From Streblospio benedicti (Eukaryota > Annelida > Polychaeta > Spionida > Spionidae): a stretch of DNA of 64,000 nucleotides. The translations under genes and the position numbers were made by a program. The stretch's first letter is position 1. Each line of letters starts with the position of its first letter. The notes beneath the pieces were generated by a model, which did no database searches, was not told the origin of the DNA, and worked only from the letters and a program-made list of their open reading frames with translations. Below are positions 36,305-48,695 of the stretch, in pieces. The stretch covers positions 41,963,305-42,027,304 of the forward strand of contig CM032665.1 in the NCBI GenBank assembly GCA_019095985.1. The letters run 5' to 3'.

Positions 36305-37138
36305 AAAGTAGAAGTGTAAATTTAAGAGATGTACAAATGTACATGTACGTAGTGTTAAAGGTGGAATGATAACATTAAGAACTGTATTGATTTATGTCAA
36401 TATTCTTATAACTGTAAATAAATGTATATAGGTGTTTAGTACATTTTCTATGTATATACTTCTGCTTGACGCTCGACGCTGATCAAAACTGAACTGCCAG
36501 CCAAAACAAGTATCAGCAGTCATGCATTACAAGAACTAGGGCCTTGATCAAGTACCAATTACAACAGTCTGGTACCAACTTATAATCCCCTAAGCCTATG
36601 TCATAGCAAGGAGGATTACGGCCATCGCCACATTTGGACGCTATTAGTTGTCTGAGTCCGCTATGCAGCGATTAGCTCTAATATGCAACATTGCGAGACC
36701 TGCCGTAATATATTCGTGTGCTCTCACCAATGCGTGGAGAGTGATACAATATGGCGGACCCCAAGGCCTAAAATTGAGCACATGCTATATTCGGGGTTAT
36801 CTTGTTAAATAGTTTTTTTGTTGTAACACATTTGTGTCACTATTAAAGTTAATGAAAAAAGCTGTGACTTATTTTGTCAGACGTTTAGGAGTTCATACGC
36901 TAAATTGTCTCCATTAGATGAAGCTATTGGGTACACCAAATTATTGGTCGTCTTTCTACATGCATAATGAAGACAAACACCTTTGCTGTTAATTAAACCT
37001 TAGGGATGATGTACATTTTGTCACACTCCGCAAAAGTGGAACAGTGTTCTCTTTTTTCTTGACCCTCCCCCCTCCCCCCAAAAGTGGAAACATCAGATGT
37101 GTGACGTAATTAATCGAAGAATATCTACACAGTATTTT
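36305..37138 (+). repeat. Local direct duplication, copy 1
   Basis: 36305-36868 matches 37541-38090, and 36932-37138 matches 38637-38845. The copies differ by many one-base indels and by different inserted middles. Copy 1 includes the GPCR 3' flank with its AATAAA, and the end of the MITE described at 38707. Confidence 0.85.
36417..36422 (+). terminator. Candidate poly(A) signal of the GPCR gene
   Basis: AATAAA about 390 nt after the TAA stop at 36025-36027. It lies within the first copy of the 36.3/37.5 kb direct repeat, so a second copy of the signal exists further on. Confidence 0.4.
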
Positions 37139-37540
37139 TTTCCCCAAAAGCCCGCCCGGGGGTTGGCCCCCGTTGAAAAAAAGGGAACAAACGCAAGCAG
37201 TTTTGACCCCCAAAAAAAGGAATATCCAAAGCCGCCCCCCGCCCCCCCAAATGGGAAAATTTTTTTGCAGACATGCAAAATTTGTACATCATTTTTTTAA
37301 AAACCCCGTTTAAAAAAAGGCCCGGGGGAAAATAGAAAAAAAAAATTTTCAAAAAAATTCCCCCAAATTCCCCCGGTTTGGGGTTTTTCCCCCCCCCCCC
37401 AATTTTCCCGGGCAAATTCAAAATTACATCTCACCCCAAAAAAAAACCCTTTTTGGGTAAAATTTTAAAAGGGGGGAAAATAACCCTTTTTGGGATTTTT
37501 GGGGGGTAAAAGGGCTTTTGGGGAAATTCCCTGCTTTTTT
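37139..37540. other. Homopolymer-corrupted sequence between the two duplicate copies
   Basis: Almost every base here sits in a run (C, G, A and T runs of 3 to 12). Faint colinearity with the right end of the MITE at about 39315-39375 (GACCC-CAAAAA, GGAATATCCAAA) suggests a low-quality consensus of ordinary repeat DNA rather than a real sequence type. Confidence 0.6.
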
Positions 37541-38845
37541 TAAAGTAGAAGTAAATTTAAGAGATGTACATACATAGTGTTAAAGGTGGATGATAACATT
37601 AAGAACTGTGTATTGATTTATGCTCAATATTCTTATAACTGTAAATAAATGTATATAGGTGTTTAGTACATTTTCTATGTATATATTTCTGCTTGACGCC
37701 GACGCTGATCAAAACTGAACTGCCAGCCAAAACAGTATCAGCCGGGCTATGCATTACAAGAACTAAGGCCTTGATCACGTACCACTACAACAGTCTGGTA
37801 CCTCAACTTATAACCTCCCAAAAGCCTATGTCATAGCAAGGGAGGATTACGCCACCATTTGGACGCTATTAGTTGTCTGAGTCCGCTTATGCAGCGATTA
37901 GTTCTAATATGCAACGCAGTGCAGACCTAACAACAGAATATACTCCGTAAGGCCTCACCAATGCGTGGAAAGGATACAATATGGCGGACCCAAGGCCTAA
38001 AATTGAGCACATGCTATATTCGGGATTATCTTGTTAAATAGTTTTTGTTGTAACACATTTGTGTCACTATTAAAGCACGAAAAGCTGTGAACAGATGCGT
38101 GCCCACGCCACCACTCCCTGGAGACAATTCTAGCGCATGAACCCTAAACCGCCTGACAAAATAACAGGCACGCCGCACACACACCTTAAGAGTGGTCCGA
38201 CAAAAATGAACACCGTAGTCATGAAAACAGTGATATGTAGTCGCCGGTTAGGCAGGTGGTCTGGGCTGCACCTCAGGAAAAAAAAAATAGAATTTACAAC
38301 ACAAATGATGCGATTTGAGAGCTATTTTTCTTAAAACAAATTACTTTTCTATGACCAATTACATGGCGATAATGGAGGCATCGTATGATTTTTCGCTGCC
38401 ATTCGGCTTTTATTATGATAAATAATACTACCTGTGTATCAAATTAAAGTCCATTTATTGCCTTCAAATTCACCAATGTATTATGTTAGAAATTGTTGAG
38501 CCTAAACACCTAACATATTTGAACTTAACAGTTAATAACTATGATTTAGTTTTGTTCTAGAAGTGAACGTAACTAGCACGTGTCCAACATTCGCATATAA
38601 TCAAAATAAACCCTCATGTGCCCTGTTACAAAGGGAAGTACACCAAATTATTGGTCGTCTTTCTACATGCATAATGAAGACAAACACCTTTGCTGTTAAT
38701 TAAACCTTAGGGATGATGTACATTTTGTCACACTCCGCAAAAGTGGAACAGTGTTCTCTTTTTTCTTGACCCTCCCCCCTCCGCCCAAAAGTGGAAACAT
38801 CAGATGTGTGACCTAATTAATCGAAGAATATCTACACAGTATTTC
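37541..38845 (+). repeat. Local direct duplication, copy 2
   Basis: Second copy of 36305-37138, with an extra interior of about 540 bp (38091-38636) that copy 1 lacks. Compared with copy 1 it shows small indels mainly in runs. It may be a real tandem duplication or an unmerged haplotype. Confidence 0.8.
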
Positions 38846-39427
38846 GTGATATTTATTCAAATATTACTTATATATGCCATAAAATAATATTTATTATATA
38901 TCAGGAATGTAAATCATAATATTGATTAATGTGTGTTATCTGTTGTGTATCTTTTTTAATGCCACATAGTAAATAGTGGAACTCCTCTAATATGAAAAGT
39001 TTTAGCCATGTAAGCCCAATACTCGCTGCATAACCATAATTGCTTGGTTCCGCAAACTCTCCACCTTTTGTTCCAAAAGGCCATTGATTTCGACATGATT
39101 TTATCAACGAAAGACATAAATTATATCTTCCGTTCCCCCAAGGGGGGAAAGATGAGGTGTGGTGTTAGGCCACACCTTGCTAACCTACGGAACCGAGCAG
39201 TCTAGGGACGCTATTCTCTCCCGGGAATAGCCATGCAGCGAGAAGTCTGAGCCCGCCTGCTGATGAATAAACTGCTGAATCGATTCATGCTACCTCAGCG
39301 CGAGATAAAATATTAGACCCACAAAAACGTGGAATATCCAAATCTTGACCGAAACCCCCCTCCCCACCCCCTAAGTGGAAAACTGTTCCACTTTTGCGGA
39401 GCGTGACAAAATGTACATCATCCCTTA
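38707..39427. mobile_element. MITE of about 720 bp with TTAGGGATGATGTACATTTT ends
   Basis: The left end (38707 on: TTAGGGATGATGTACATTTT, then GTCACACTCCGCAAAAGTGG) is mirrored at 39371-39427 (CCACTTTTGCGG ... ACATCATCCCTTAA). The C-rich block beside each end is also mirrored. A third copy of the end occurs at about 37000. No transposase is present. The interior ORF at 38901-39107 is not recognisable. Confidence 0.65.
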
Positions 39428-40473
39428 ACCCTACATTACACCAAGAAATCATACCGCAGCAGCGCCTCACGGCATGAGGTACCAGGGGGTAGAAACTAAG
39501 AATTTCCTGGAGGATGAAAAAATTGAGACTGCATGCATATACCGCTCCAGGATTTGGGCACTTTTTCCTTACACCTGCCTCCACAGATTATAGCTCCGGT
39601 ACCATTCTCGACAAATTACACTGCTCACGGCCCGGAAAAAGACCCTTTGTGCCGCTGAGGCGTCCCAGTGCATCGAGATATGGCGCAGAAACCAGTCACA
39701 CTGTTGCGGTATTTGGGCTATGGTAGATACGAGGCTGTTGCGGTGTTGAACAGTTACCGCAGCGGCTTTGGCTGCGGCATGAAACATATGATTATAGCAT
39801 GGGAAAAACAACGCGCCGGTGCTAAGTGTCCTTGTGGATACCGCAGCGGTGCGAAGTATGCCAATGTGGTGTAAAAAATGGTGCTGTTGGGGCGCCATTT
39901 TACCAGTGACTTTTTGCACAGAACCACTGGCGTGATATTTTTTAAGTACACAACAACATCTGTACTATCTGTGAACTTCTATTATACTAACCTGTCATGG
40001 GGCTGCAGAAATTCCTGTGTCTACCTTGAAAAACCTTAAATGCACCCCATTTAACCACAATATACAATAAGGCCAAACAAGATATCTCCATATGTTAAAC
40101 CTTCACATTCTGCAGATTTGTTGCCAATATTTTACTCATATACAACCCAAATATCAAGTACAGTTGCAAAGTTGAATTATTTTTACATCTCTACTTAAAA
40201 CCATAGACAATTGCCAACGGGAACTGACTTTAAAAAGTTTTGACCATCACGAAGAAAATTGAGTTTCTTTAGATGACTACGAACTTTTAAAAGTATGTTT
40301 CATAGGACCTCATTATAGGGCCTCTATGCATAGCTACCATACCAAATGAAGACTTGAAGGTCGTTTTTCGTTCTATGTTATCTCAATTCATCCTTTGTCA
40401 TAGACTCTCCAAGATTACGAGATATACGAGCCGTGATTAGACGATATCTCAGAGATTATTTACAAATCTAGCT
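39428..40473. other. Intergenic DNA with repeated CCGCAGC words
   Basis: The stretch 39440-39860 is GC-richer than its surroundings and repeats TACCGCAGC three times (about 39453, 39757, 39839) along with GCGGCATG-type words. It may be an old satellite or transposon remnant. No gene is supported. Confidence 0.4.
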
Positions 40474-41125
40474 GCTAGTCAATCAGTGTGAACATTAAAA
40501 TGTGACAAGAACGTTGTGAGGCTTAAATAAGATCTTATAAAGAACGTTAACTGCCATATTGCTTCCATAAACATTTTCATAGGGTATTTATATGCCTTTT
40601 TGAGGACATTTTAAAATGTTTACAAGGATAAAAACATTAATTGTGTTAGCGTGTATTGTAAGCGTAGGTGGTAGGTTATGACATACTGTTATATATAGTG
40701 CTTTTTTTCTTGGCTTTTGGTAGACATCTTATTTTCAGAAATATCTTATTTCCTCCCGTAATCTGTAATGTTGGATGTTGGTAGTCACACCTATTTACAC
40801 ATATACTTGTGTTTTAGTCAACAAGCCATGTTATATAGATAATGGTCATTTACCAAGGCAAGATGAATGGGCAGCATTAAAGCAAAAAAAATTTTTTTTA
40901 AAACTGTAGCCGTATATAAACGGACAGTAGACATAATTATACATGTAATTTTTATGATTTCTGTAGCTTAGAACATAATTTTATTATGGATAATGTTCAT
41001 GTACACATTGTATCATGATTTTACGATAGTGCATGCTTTGTTTTACATAACTTTCTAGGTATTTTTTCATGTATTGTATCATCGAAATTGGTCTGATAAA
41101 AACTTCTGTGAAATACTTGAGGCTT
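40474..41125 (+). repeat. Tandem duplication near 40-43 kb, copy 1 (empty site)
   Basis: About 652 bp, repeated at 41737-41838 plus 43098-43648. Here the sequence is continuous across CCATAAACATTTTCATAGGG, whereas copy 2 is interrupted at this point by about 1.26 kb. Confidence 0.85.
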
Positions 41126-41736
41126 TTAAAGGTATACGTTCGTAAATGGTTCCCACGTCAAGAAATTCTTAAAAATGATTACATATAAGCATCAATATGT
41201 CAACTTTAACATTATCAAATGTAATGCTAAGGGAACCAGCTTTCCGAATGAAAAAATGAAAATTACGAAACATGCCTTTTTCATTATAAACGAGCGATAG
41301 TGGTAAATACTTCAAACTGACCATTTTCCTTAGCAAAAACTTATTAAATAGCATGATTTAGGCTGCAAAGTGTGTCATTTACTCACCAAAATACTTCATA
41401 AGATTCATTTACAATAAACAGATCGCTTGATATTTTTTGGTTTGAAATATTGCATCTGTTATGATACAAATTTAAAAAAAATGCAATATTTTTTCGTAAA
41501 AAGAATTTTTTGTCAACTTCTCACGTCAAGGAATTTGTCAAAATTACAAGCAAGCTAAAGCAATGTATCTGCTACATAAAGCAAGCAAAAAAATATGGCG
41601 TATACACACATATAAGAGACTTTATGTCCAATGGTGACACACTTGTCTGGCAGAGCACTGCACACCCGCAGTTCGTCAATATTAAATCTTGCAATGTCTA
41701 CTACACTGTAATTATAATAAATGTACTGTTGTACCA
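41126..41736. other. Spacer between the duplicate copies
   Basis: AT-rich with no feature seen. The ORF at 41510-41767 crosses into copy 2 and has no family resemblance. Confidence 0.4.
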
Positions 41737-43648
41737 GTTAGTCATTCACGTGAACATTAAAATGTGAGAAGAACATTGTGAGGCTTAAATAAGATTTTAT
41801 AAAGAACTTTAACTGTCATATTGCTTCCATAAACATTTTAATTCCAGTGTTTTTTACACTGGCTTGTTCCCAATTAATTGTGTCCGTCCTTCCTTGTGTC
41901 CTTCCATCCGCCTGGGTCCGGGTTTGTTAGCCCTCTACAGGTCACATCGTTTGAGCTAGGATGCTCAAATTTGGCATGTCGGTTGGAAATGGTGACCAGA
42001 AGAACCCTATTTCACATGGGACCAAACGGTCCATATTTTTAGCCTGTTTGGGCCCCATTATAAGATCAGTTTTAAGAGTATTCAATACACTTTAGCCACC
42101 ATTGAAAAAATCAATATCATAAGGCAGCAACATTAGTCTAGCCTGGTGCTGTTAGCTGCTGAAATATGAGCATTGTTTTTTCCAATATATAGACGCCCGG
42201 TGAGGGAAAACCAGTGTTTAATACACTGGAATGTCACTGTCTATATGTTGGCTGATTATTGATTTATAGCAGTATCATCTATTACCAAGAAGTGGATACA
42301 TTTTTTTGGAGCCGATGTGTCTGGAGTTTGTCGTTATAGAATATTGATTTTTAATGGTGCATTCAAATAGTAATAAGAATGTGATTCACTAGTAAAATGG
42401 ACCTAATAATGGGCCCAAATGGGCCGAAATACGGACTGTTTGGGCCCATGTGAAATAGGGTTCTTGTGGTCACCATTTTCCAATCAACATGTCAAATTTG
42501 AGCATCCTAGTTCAAACGATGCCTGTAGAGGGGTAACAAACCGGATGGATGGATGGACGGATGGATGGATGGACGGACGGACGCAATTAATTGGGTACAA
42601 GCCAGTGTATATGAAAAGCCCCCCGGTGAGGGCAAACCAGTGTTTAATACACGGGAATGTCACTGTCTATATAGGCTGATTATTGATTTATAGCAGCATC
42701 ATCTATTACCAGGAAGTGGATGCATTTTTTGGAGCCGATGTGTCTGAGTTTGTGGTTATAGAATATTGATTTTAATGGTGCATTCAAGTAGTAATAAGAA
42801 TGTGATTCACTAGTAAAATGGACCTAATATAAATATGGACCATTTGGGGCCCATTTTGAAATAGGGTTCTTGTGGTCACCATTTCCAACCGACATGCCAA
42901 ATTTGAGAATCCTAGCTCAAAACGATGAGACCTGTAGAGGGGTAACCTAACCGGACGGATGGATGGATGGACGGACGGATGGACGGACACAATTAATTGG
43001 GTACAAGCCAGTGTATAAAACACTGACAAACACTGAACAGTGGCTTTCCAGTGTTTTCCCAGGTATAAAACACTGGTTTGCCCTCACTGGGTGCTTATCA
43101 TGGGGTATTTATATGCTTTTTTGTGGACATTTTAAAAATGTTAACAAGGACGAAAACATAAATTGTTTTAGCATGTATTGTGTAGCGTAGGTGGTAGATT
43201 ATGAGATACTTTTATCTATAGTGCATTTTTCTGACTTTTTGGGAGACATCATATTTCAGAATTATCCGATTTCCTCCAGTAATCTGTATTGCTGGATGTT
43301 GGTAGTCACACCTATTACACATATACTTGTGTCTTAGTCAACAAGCCATGTTATATAGATAATGATGATTCACCAAGGCAAGATGAATCGGCAGTGTTAT
43401 AGCAAAAACTATTTTTAGAACTGTAGCAGTATATAAATGGACAGTAGAATAATCATACATGTAATTTGTATGATTTCTGTACCTTAGAACATAATTTTTA
43501 TGGATAATGTTCATATACACATTGTTTTCATAAAGTATCATGATATTATGATAGTGACCTACTTTGTCTCACATAACTTTCTAAGGTATGTTTTTATGCA
43601 TTATATCATCAGAAATTGGTCTGATAAAACTTCTGTAAATACTTGAGG
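41737..43648 (+). repeat. Tandem duplication near 40-43 kb, copy 2 (occupied site)
   Basis: Carries both halves of the 40474-41125 unit, separated by the insertion at 41840-43097. It runs directly into the 100-N gap, so its right end is unknown. Confidence 0.8.
41840..43097. mobile_element. Foldback-like element with long inverted ends and an internal tandem copy
   Basis: The left 245 bp (from about 41843) is the reverse complement of about 42780-43030, giving long inverted arms. The block 42190-42610 is repeated in tandem at 42620-43040. Each unit has GGAT/GGAC tandem repeats (for example about 42543-42583 and 42955-42987), the phrase AATTAATTGGGTACAAGCCA, and small palindromes of CCAGTG and CACTGG. 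The right end reads CCCTCACTGGGTGC. The empty site in copy 1 shows that it moved in as a unit. Confidence 0.7.
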
Positions 43649-43748
43649 NNNNNNNNNNNNNNNNNNNNNNNNNNNNNNNNNNNNNNNNNNNNNNNNNNNN
43701 NNNNNNNNNNNNNNNNNNNNNNNNNNNNNNNNNNNNNNNNNNNNNNNN
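43649..43748. other. Assembly gap of 100 N
   Basis: Exactly 100 N, the usual arbitrary scaffold spacer. It cuts a tandem-duplicate copy on the left and a LINE on the right, so order and orientation across it depend on scaffolding. Confidence 0.99.
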
Positions 43749-43799
43749 TTTTTTAATTTCCAGCTTCTGTAAATTTTGGCCCTTTCATGCTGCTTGAGT

Positions 43800-44765
43800 C
43801 ACAAAACTCCTTCTGAACCTAAAGATTCATACGGCATCAGACTCTGATAATATACCAGCAAGAGTTTTAAGAGAGGTAGCTGAAACTATTACACCAACTC
43901 TGACTGCACCTTTCAGTCAGACACTCGAAGTTGGTGAAGTCCCCAGTGCTTGGAGGTCGGCTTTCATTGCCCCCATCTTTAAGAAGGGTAATCGCCTCCT
44001 GCCAGAGAACTATCGACCAGTATCCCTAACTGCTCCAAAGTTCTTGAACACACTATCTGCAGACATATTATATTCTGGACCAATGTGCTCAGCATGGCAT
44101 ATTATCCCATAAACAGCTCGCATTTCGCAGTGGTCACTCTTGCGAGACGCAACTACTCATCACCCTCCATGACCTTGTCTAATCGTATGACCAGAAGCAA
44201 CATGTTGATGTGGCAGTGCTGAACTTTTCCACAGCATTTGCCACGGCTCCACATGAAAGACTTTTGGGGAAATTATAGCACTATGGTATAGATAGTGAGA
44301 TAAATGCCTGGATAGCATCCTTCCTGATTGGACGTATGCAGAGCGTAGTGGTAGATGGTGCTAAATCACAGGATGCAACACTTGACTCAGGAGTGCCACA
44401 AGAAACTGTAATGGGACCTTTGCTCCTCCTCCTGTATATAAATGACTCACCTAATAATGTTGGCTATAGTGTACGGCTCTTTGCTGATGATTGCCTCCTT
44501 TACAGGGTCATTGGGGGTATAGAAGACCTACTTACAGTTCAGAGGGACTTGTCTACATTAGAAGAGTGGTGACAAATTTGGAAATGAAATTTAATGCAGG
44601 AAAGTGCTAGATCATGAGGATTGGCAGAGGGAGAGACAAGTTCTCACGCATGTACACACTTGGTGGCCAGATACTCAGTGAGGTGACAAGCATCAAATAT
44701 CTAGGATTAATCATCATAGATGATTTAACCTGGTCCAAACACATTGAGTCAACTGTTGGCAAAGA
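43800..44765 (+). mobile_element. LINE reverse-transcriptase fragment (Jockey/CR1-like)
   Basis: Translation gives conserved non-LTR reverse-transcriptase blocks: AFIAPIFKKGNRLLPENYRP, then SGVPQETVMGPLLLLLYIND, then VRLFADDCLLYR with the FADD catalytic box. The 5' end is at or beyond the gap, and the 3' end breaks off at about 44765. There are several frame changes and stops, so it is inactive. Confidence 0.85.
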
Positions 44766-45271
44766 GGGGTGGATCTAGCATTTTGAGTTAGGGGGGCGCA
44801 ACTGTGGCAAGGGGTCTTGGCTACAGGGTGATTTGCCGATGGGGGCGTTTAGCCGGCCGATTGTTGGAACATTCGCCGACGTAGAGTCGTTTCGCCGGTG
44901 GGGCAATTTGCCGGTGGTTGGTCCGTTCGCCAGTGAGACGTTTTGACGGTGGTTTTGTGGACTATTTGGCGGTGCTTTTATAGATAGTTACTTGTTATTT
45001 GTATAATTTTTTCTTCTCCGTAAACGTAAAAACTAAACTTGTGTGCCTCTCAAATATAATAACGAATCACTATCATGTTTAATCTAGTGATGGCCGGGCA
45101 ATGACCACAACTCTTCCCGTTACATATTTACCCAGACAGAAAGAAGATTTGGGATTTTCTAATACAACACAATTGTTTTCATGATATAATTGTGAACAAT
45201 TCATTACAATATACAGCTACTCATCTAGAGGAATTTGCTTTTGGTAAAATGATAGCAAATGGTAACTCTCA
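44766..45271. other. Repeat-rich junction before the right arm
   Basis: It starts with GGGGTGGATCTAGCATTTT, resembling the AGATCCAGG MITE family, followed by a G-rich tract with repeated TTTCGCCGGTG / TTTGCCGGTG / TTCGCCAGTG words (about 44840-44960). No gene is seen. Confidence 0.45.
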
Positions 45272-45558
45272 TGTACACATGTACATATGATAATTTGAAC
45301 AATCGCCAAATATATTGTGTACCACATAAAACGTGACACAGAAGAAAACTATCCCAAACATAGCAACAAGTAAAGTCTCCCATGATGCTGGGGCAATAAG
45401 GTTATAGTTTAATATACGATCTTCTAAGACTGCTTCCTACATAGCCAAGGTAGAAAAAAGGATCCCACTTGTAAATATCTTCTAAGTATATATATGTGTA
45501 CATGTAGATCTGATATTCATATATAGAATCCATTACAATAAGAGCTGGGTTTTGGATA

Positions 45559-45559
<1 letters not shown>

Positions 45560-45614
<55 letters not shown>

Positions 45615-45666
45615 TATATATGTATATATATGATAATATATATATATATATATATAAATATAGTAT

Positions 45667-45741
<75 letters not shown>

Positions 45742-45742
45742 G
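45560..45742. repeat. Expanded TA microsatellite
   Basis: About 180 bp of almost pure TA with a few interruptions. The same place in the left arm has only about 13 bp of TA. The long frames read through it are artefacts of the repeat. Confidence 0.95.
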
Positions 45743-46657
45743 AATCATATACATATATACAGAATTTAAAAACATTCAATTGCAAAAAATATATGCAAAT
45801 GTTCGGATGAAAAGTTTTACAACTTAACAATAATTATGTAAGTCCTATTATTACTTTGAGCAACAAAAACTTTTTTTTGTCACAGCTCAAATCAGCACTA
45901 TAACTAGACCCAACTCCAAGGGCCAATGGAGTTTTAATGAAGTCTTGGAGTGAGGGAACCACAGTCAGAAAATCATGCCTTTTATCATTGTTTATACTCA
46001 AAACTTTCATCTTTTGATCATCGGTGATACAGATAGACGTGTAGGATAGAACTTAGAATCAGAGCATTATATGTAGTTGATATCAGTACACAGTGATCAC
46101 TTGTTCAATTTCTAACTTCTCGTATATGACATGTTATTCACAATTTTTACTAGTGCCTATTTCTCTTCTTTTTTTCTTATCATTGTTTGCCATTTTGCAA
46201 GACCCCAACCTCTCAAAATAAAGATTAAATCAACAATAAATTAACCAAATAATTAACTAATTGATAAATTATCAAACGGGTGTCAAATTCGTGAAAAAAG
46301 TATAGAAAAGTAAGGTAGACGCATAGTTGAGAAAACCAAACATGGAAAAAACAAAACAATCTTCCACAGACATTGGCATGACAAAATTGCCATACACATC
46401 GGTATGTGAGCCCAAGGGCACAAGGACACAACATGTTCACATTGACCATCAGACATTCCACACATCAAAACAGCCATGTGGTGACTGCACATGGTAAGCT
46501 CATTAATATCACCGAATATGCAAGAAGCGCCACCTAGTGACCAATATTAAAACTGAATGGCCACGCTTTACATATATATAGGGATGTGCCAGATTTGACT
46601 GCGGGTGTTATTATTAAAAGGTCAATTAAGAATTAACTAATTAAATTTTTTTTGTTA

Positions 46658-46890
46658 TGTGATTTTTGATAATCACAGAAGACATATTTTTCTTTGATAT
46701 TCAACTGTCAGAAACTAACTTTGGCCAATATGTTCATTTTTATAGGTCAGCAAAGTCAAATTTGTCAACAAAATGACTACTCACTCTGGGCACTAGCTTA
46801 TTCCTCTCATGTACTCCTGGTACTAGCCAGTGTATAAAACACTGGAACAATTAGTTTATTGGGTATTTTTTTATTGTTTGACTAATTATT
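46658..46890. mobile_element. 233-bp insertion unique to the right arm
   Basis: The left arm is continuous here (AATTTTTTTTTGTTA directly followed by GATTAGTTGATTAATT). The inserted DNA contains CCAGTGTATAAAACACTGG, the palindrome also seen in the foldback-like element at 41.8-43.1 kb, so it may be a related short element. Confidence 0.55.
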
Positions 46891-48134
46891 TGATTAGTTG
46901 ATTAATTAATTGATATCTATCACAAAATAATTAAATTAGCAGAGTTAAATTACGCCCTTGAAATTCAATTAAATCTGTAATGATTTGGAGAAATTAAGAT
47001 CGTTAGTGGGGTATCAAATCATTTATAAGTGGCCTCACGGTTCGCCGTCATCTTAGAAAAGGACGTGATAAAGCTGGTGATATGCAGGAATAAACTTGTT
47101 AAAATAGCTTAGGGGCGTGCTTGCAAAGAACCGAGGGAGGACAATAATGGAATCAAAAAAATGCATGGGGTAATCGATCATCCAATGGATCCATGGAGTC
47201 AAAAGTCAATAGTAAAACATGAGGACAGGGATTATAGGGGGAAAGGGTATATACATGTACTTGACATCGTTGATAGAATAATAAAACTATATAATTTTAT
47301 AAAACAGCAAACAAGAAAAATCAAATCTTATTCCTGATAATATGTATATGCGTAGATGCAAAATGCCAGTCCGGAGATTTTCATACACGATTTTACAAAT
47401 TTGGCACGAACTTTTGTATTAATTACGATTTTGCGTAATAATCAAAATTATCCTTGTTTTTTAAATATTAATTTAAAGTTTTATGGATTGATGCCTAATG
47501 TTTCTAATTAAATTGTCTGTCTTGTATGGTAAAACAGCCATATCAATATTGCATTTAAGTTTTAGAGTTTTATGCATTAATTAAATCCTCACAAAACTGA
47601 TTGTATATATATACCGATTATTTCAAATTGAACTTGGGAAATTTTGACACATCATTCATATAACAGATTGAATGTTGGATATATAAGGCGCAGTATACCG
47701 GATCTATTGCAATGCCTCAGAAGCTGTTCTGTATATGGGTGAAACATTAACACGTTAAAACACTAGATTCGTGTGACATAAACAACGAGACAAATATTCT
47801 TGACGAACACTTGACGAACACTTACACTTTTAAGGTGAGAGTTAATATAATGAAGACACCTGCATCCAGCCCCTAGACTCCGACCTAAACTCGAGCTGAA
47901 CCTTTGGTATAATCTGATATCAGATGACATTATGCTTCACGGCAAATACGCTGAAGAAAGTGAGCTGTTTGCTTAGTGGTTGGTGCGATTACCAGACAGA
48001 ATGTTTAAGTTGCAGGTGAGTACATCAAAGTTCTATTCAAATTCACATGCCAAACTAAATATATCTAAGAAATAGTCGATTCAGAAGCCCAATTATGGAG
48101 ATATATCTTCAGCATAAACATGCATAAAGTGAAA

Positions 48135-48170
48135 GGGGTTACCAATTTTCATAGAGTTTTTTTGGGGGGG
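48135..48170. mobile_element. Remnant of the Harbinger MITE in the right arm
   Basis: 36 bp (GGGGTTACCAATTTTCATAG and on to a G run) match the reverse complement of about 16970-17010 in the left-arm MITE. The remaining roughly 400 bp and both inverted ends are gone. The MITE was therefore present before the arms diverged and was later deleted here. Confidence 0.75.
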
Positions 48171-48695
48171 CTCTGCTCACCTGAATGGTGGCTACAATGA
48201 AAAGCAGCTGACAAACTTGCAAATGTTTTTATTATTTACCTCTAACTAACAGCTACTAGGTTGTTGCAATTTTGCAAATGGAAATATGTCAAATAGCAGA
48301 GAATCTGCCAACTTGACCGTATATAGTCTTCAATTTTCAATCTTGGTTTGACAAAAAGAAACAATATTCATATGCACCAGAGTAAAATTTTTAACACTAT
48401 TGTATCTTACATAAACAAATGTATGACAACTGCACCGTGGATGGGAAGGAAATATTGGCAAGGTTATTTCTTATCTTATAAAACATAGTGGGATTATTAC
48501 AGTGATCCTCTATACGAGTGAAGAACATGTTTAATGGGGGAAGAGAAAACAAACATATGATAGAGACAGCATCATTTACTGGCGGAATATTTCTTAATCG
48601 CTTACTACCTTCAGATTTGCTGTTGATAAATCTTTTTGATATGTTCTTTGAATGGAGGTTACTACTGGGTTCTGGTATAGACATGATCAATCATT

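Noticed and set aside
39120-39300. Possible structured RNA (small hairpins and CTGATGA)
   Set aside because: A single CTGATGA without the partner GAAA at the right distance; the hairpins are short and it lies inside a MITE.
45402-45830. 142-codon frame of alternating Tyr/Ile
   Set aside because: It is a translation of the TA microsatellite.
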